Positions 7,377 to 9,242 of a DNA stretch of 9,242 bases are shown here, one piece after another. Location of the stretch: contig JAJRZO010000282.1 of the NCBI GenBank assembly GCA_024275215.1, positions 1 through 9,242 of the forward strand, read 5' to 3'. Position 1 is the first letter of the stretch. Each line of letters opens with the position of its first letter. The translations under genes were made by a program, and so were the position numbers. A model generated the notes under the pieces. It was given only the letters and a program-made list of their open reading frames with translations, ran no database searches and had not been told where the DNA came from. The stretch comes from Candidatus Zixiibacteriota bacterium. GTDB lineage: Bacteria; Zixibacteria; MSB-5A5; JAABVY01; JAHJOQ01.

Positions 7377-7558
7377 AGGCTGTCTCAAAAGATGTAATAT
7401 TGTAATATGCAGGTAATAATGTGTGCAGAGGAAATAGCGTCATTCCCGCGAAGGCGGGAATCCATCCTAACCGCAACACATTCAATGGATTCCCGCCTTC
7501 GCGGGAATGACAATGTCGTCTTCCTGCATGAGTAAAATTGTACTTTTGAGACAACCTC
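7376..7558. mobile_element. MITE-like element with GAGGYTGTCTCAAAAG terminal inverted repeats
   Basis: The left end GAGGCTGTCTCAAAAG (7376-7391) is matched by GAGGTTGTCTCAAAAG on the - strand (7558-7543), 15 of 16 identical. The 183-bp span has no credible gene. Its centre holds a perfect 27-bp inverted repeat. Terminal repeats, small size and no transposase fit a non-autonomous element moved in trans by a transposase encoded elsewhere. The transposase family is not known from sequence alone. No convincing target-site duplication was seen. Confidence 0.65.
7439..7511. repeat. Perfect 27-bp inverted repeat of the ATTCCCGCGAAGGCGGGAAT type
   Basis: The left arm 7439-7465 and right arm 7485-7511 are exact reverse complements around a 19-base loop. 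Each arm is itself near-palindromic (TTCCCGC GAA GGCGGGAA). This motif is a widespread interspersed repeat in many bacterial genomes and gives familiar spurious translations such as HSREGGNP and WIPAFAGMT in database proteins. The open frames crossing it on the - strand should not be called as genes. Confidence 0.85.
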
Positions 7559-7823
7559 TTCTGCGTTACCTGGCTGCTTGCATAGACGCAGCATAGGGTG
7601 ATTTTGTGAAGTAGTATTTATTGGAACGGTTCCGGCATCCAACCCGACTTTGTGAATTATTTCCTTACAATATGGATAATAATTGCCACTGATGATTATG
7701 GTTGTTATTGCGCTGTAAATCGCTTGACAAGAAAACATTGATGCAATTACTTATATACAATGATATTCGGGAGATTGCGCGTATGATCTTATGAGATGAG
7801 TCAGGTCGTTGTTATGTTTATGA
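7559..7823. other. Non-coding stretch between the MITE-like element and the qmoA control region
   Basis: No gene with a plausible start, Shine-Dalgarno sequence and protein-like translation was found on either strand. The sequence becomes AT-rich toward the right. A TTGACA at 7724-7729 matches a -35 box, but no good -10 lies 16-18 bases downstream. Confidence 0.55.
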
Positions 7824-7841
7824 TTGTTACATATTTCACAA
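7824..7841. promoter_or_regulatory. Putative Rex operator upstream of qmoA
   Basis: The site reads TTGTTAC-ATAT-TTCACAA and matches the Rex consensus TTGTGAA-N4-TTCACAA at 12 of 14 defined positions, with a perfect right half. Rex represses target genes when NADH/NAD+ is low and is released by NADH. Rex control of sulfate-reduction genes is known in Desulfovibrio. The site overlaps the predicted -35 of qmoA, a position suited to repression. A second overlapping palindrome, TCACAA-TG-TTGTGA, spans 7836-7849. Confidence 0.5.
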
Positions 7842-7862
7842 TGTTGTGACGATATAGATAAT
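7835..7862 (+). promoter_or_regulatory. Predicted sigma-70-type promoter of qmoA
   Basis: TTCACA (7835-7840, 5/6 match to TTGACA), a 16-base spacer, and GATAAT (7857-7862, 5/6 match to TATAAT). Transcription would start near 7869, giving a leader of about 45 bases before the qmoA ATG. The -35 lies in the right half of the Rex-like site. Confidence 0.5.
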
Positions 7863-7902
7863 ATGTTTGTTCGAAATCCGGGTTGTACCGGAGCGATATA
7901 TC

Positions 7903-7908
7903 AAGGAG
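7903..7908 (+). promoter_or_regulatory. Shine-Dalgarno site of qmoA
   Basis: AAGGAG stands six bases before ATG 7915. It decides against the in-frame TTG at 7867, which has no such site and would add 16 residues not expected in QmoA. Confidence 0.8.
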
Positions 7909-7914
7909 ATTCAA

Positions 7915-9192
7915 ATGGCAGAATTTGAACCGGTTGACAGCCAAATCGCGGCTGATACCCTTGTCGTAGGCGGTGGAATCGCCGGAATGACGACGGCCAT
8001 CGAGACGGCTGAGGTCGGCAGGCAGGTCATACTTCTCGAAAAACTGCCATCGATCGGTGGACGAGTCGCGGCGATGAATCAGTATTTCCCGAAGCTGTGT
8101 CCGCCGACATGCGGTATTGAGATCAACCTCAGGAGACTACGGGCAAACCCGCGAGTGCGTATCCTGACTCTCGCCGAGGTCGAAAAGGTCAGCGGTACTG
8201 TCGGCGACTATGAAGTTACGATCAAACTCAACCCGCGATTTGTAAACGAGAAATGCACCGCGTGCGGCGATTGCGAAAAAGTCTGCGAGATCGAACGCGG
8301 CAATGATTTCAATTTCGGTATCGATAAGACGAAAGCGATATATCTGCCACACATGATGGCGTATCCGAATCGCTATGTTGTCGATCCGCGATTCGTCGGC
8401 GATGAGCGATTGAAAAAATGTGTGGAAGCCTGCCCGTCAGATGCTATCGAACTCGACATGCAGCCGAGGACTATCACTGCAAAGGTCAAGGCGATTGTCT
8501 GGGCGACAGGATGGAAACCGTACGACGCCACGAAGATTGACAATCTCGGTTTCGGCAGATTCCCGAACGTAATAACAAATGTCATCATGGAACGCTACGC
8601 ATCAGTGAGTGGCCCGACTGAAGGCAAGATTGTTCGTCCTTCCGATAACGCCGAAGTCAAGTCTGTGGGATTTGTGCAGTGCGCCGGATCGAGAGACGAG
8701 AATCATTTGCCATATTGTTCGGCTGTATGTTGTCTGGCATCGATGAAGCAGGCGACTTATGTGCGCGAGCAGTATCCTGACGCCGAAATCCACATGTTCT
8801 ATATCGACGTCAGGTCTCCCGGCAGGCTCGAAGATTTCTATGTCGCGAGACAGGAAGACGAAAAACTGCATTTCCATCGCGGGAAAGTCGCACGTATCAC
8901 TGAAGATCCAAATACAAAGAATTTAATCCTCGAAGCTGAGAATACTTTAACAGGTGAAATCACAAAGACTGAGGTCGATCTTGCAGTGTTAGCGACCGGC
9001 ATGGTTCCGAATACTGTTGATGATTCTCCGCCTGTTGAAACACGCCTTGATGATTACGGATTCATAGTAGATGAGCCGGGCAACAGCCTTATCGGAACGG
9101 GAACGGCTGTAAGGCCTCTCGATGTGTCGGCATCGATTCAGGATGCCACTGGAGCAGCTCTGAAGGCGATAATTGCCGGGAAGGGGAGGTAA
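7915..9192 (+). CDS. qmoA: Quinone-interacting membrane-bound oxidoreductase subunit QmoA (HdrA-like)
   Basis: QmoA is a cytoplasmic FAD/Fe-S subunit of the QmoABC complex, which passes electrons between menaquinol and APS reductase in dissimilatory sulfate reduction. The 425-residue protein is of normal length. The FAD-binding Rossmann motif GGGIAG is at residues 19-24, after a VVDS-like N-terminal lead of about ten residues. Next are CPPTCGIEIN (C62, C66), an Fe-S motif C114-x2-C117-x2-C120-x3-C124, and C169-x3-C173-P. The HdrA/QmoA signature CAGSRDENHLPYCSAVCC covers C256-C273. VDLAVLATGM and GAALKAI close the FAD domain. Many details, such as PKLCPPTCG and VREQYPDAE, match QmoA rather than methanogen HdrA. 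It has its own promoter region with a Rex-like site and is followed four bases later by qmoB. No apr genes lie directly upstream. Confidence 0.93.
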   Translation: MAEFEPVDSQIAADTLVVGGGIAGMTTAIETAEVGRQVILLEKLPSIGGRVAAMNQYFPKLCPPTCGIEINLRRLRANPRVRILTLAEVEKVSGTVGDYEVTIKLNPRFVNEKCTACGDCEKVCEIERGNDFNFGIDKTKAIYLPHMMAYPNRYVVDPRFVGDERLKKCVEACPSDAIELDMQPRTITAKVKAIVWATGWKPYDATKIDNLGFGRFPNVITNVIMERYASVSGPTEGKIVRPSDNAEVKSVGFVQCAGSRDENHLPYCSAVCCLASMKQATYVREQYPDAEIHMFYIDVRSPGRLEDFYVARQEDEKLHFHRGKVARITEDPNTKNLILEAENTLTGEITKTEVDLAVLATGMVPNTVDDSPPVETRLDDYGFIVDEPGNSLIGTGTAVRPLDVSASIQDATGAALKAIIAGKGR

Positions 9193-9196
9193 CAGG

Positions 9197-9242
9197 ATGG
9201 CTGATACTGAAGCAAAAATCGGTTGCTATATTTGCAAAGGAA
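9197..9242 (+). CDS. qmoB: QmoB, N-terminal fragment cut by the window edge
   Basis: The first 15 codons read MADTEAKIGCYICKG, which fits the QmoB/HdrA-like N-terminus (KIGxYICKGC). The Shine-Dalgarno sequence GGGGAGG (9183-9189) lies in the last codons of qmoA, seven bases before the ATG. QmoB is the second flavin/Fe-S subunit of the Qmo complex, and qmoC is expected downstream. The short visible part and the gene order support the call. Confidence 0.8.
   Translation, partial: MADTEAKIGCYICKG

Noticed and set aside
7724..7729. Perfect TTGACA as the -35 of qmoA
   Set aside because: No acceptable -10 is found at 16-18 bases; the TATA-like sequences lie 21 or more bases away. The pair at 7835/7857 is better.
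7385..7738. Open - strand frames across the MITE region (117 and 68 codons)
   Set aside because: Their translations contain the well-known spurious repeat peptides (PRRRES, DSRLRGND, HSREGGNP, WIPAFAGMT) and they lack a Shine-Dalgarno sequence.

Overview
The window comes from a bacterial chromosome with two metabolic signatures. One is selenocysteine insertion: the 3' part of selB lies at the left edge. The other is dissimilatory sulfur metabolism: qmoA and the first codons of qmoB lie at the right edge. Two signal-peptide proteins, one of them a lipoprotein, suggest a diderm cell envelope. Together these point to an anaerobic sulfate reducer or related sulfur-cycling lineage (Desulfobacterota, or an uncultivated phylum such as Zixibacteria). 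The exact taxon cannot be fixed from this sequence.

Left block (1-6163, all + strand). The selB 3' end overlaps by ATGA with a YtcJ-type amidohydrolase gene. Ten bases later comes a large exported protein with a signal peptide, a YVTN-like beta-propeller, TPR helices and a CBM9-like C-terminal domain. Its reading frame is cut by one in-frame TAG at 4543-4545 and then continues in the same frame to 5289. The TAG falls where a TPR repeat expects an aromatic residue, so this is best read as one gene with an amber codon: a nonsense mutation, a sequence error or, less likely, recoding. A lipoprotein gene of unknown function follows at 5336. Short spacings suggest one transcription unit.

Middle block (6163-7558). 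A single - strand gene (6334-7140) encodes a Cys- and Trp-free helical protein that resembles flagellin rods in pattern. It is bracketed by palindromic repeat DNA. On its 3' side is a 10-bp triloop hairpin inside imperfect terminal inverted repeats. On its 5' side are two more triloop hairpins and a 183-bp MITE-like element with a perfect 27-bp inverted repeat nested inside it.

Right block (7559-9242). About 350 bp of non-coding DNA leads into qmoA. It ends in a promoter-like pair whose -35 overlaps a near-consensus site for the redox repressor Rex. qmoA and qmoB encode subunits of the Qmo complex, which links the quinone pool to APS reductase. A Rex site there would couple sulfate respiration to the NADH/NAD+ ratio.

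No tRNA, rRNA or CRISPR array was seen. The most notable items are the amber-interrupted propeller-TPR-CBM9 gene, the putative Rex operator at qmoA, and the cluster of compact hairpins and the nested MITE around the lone - strand gene.
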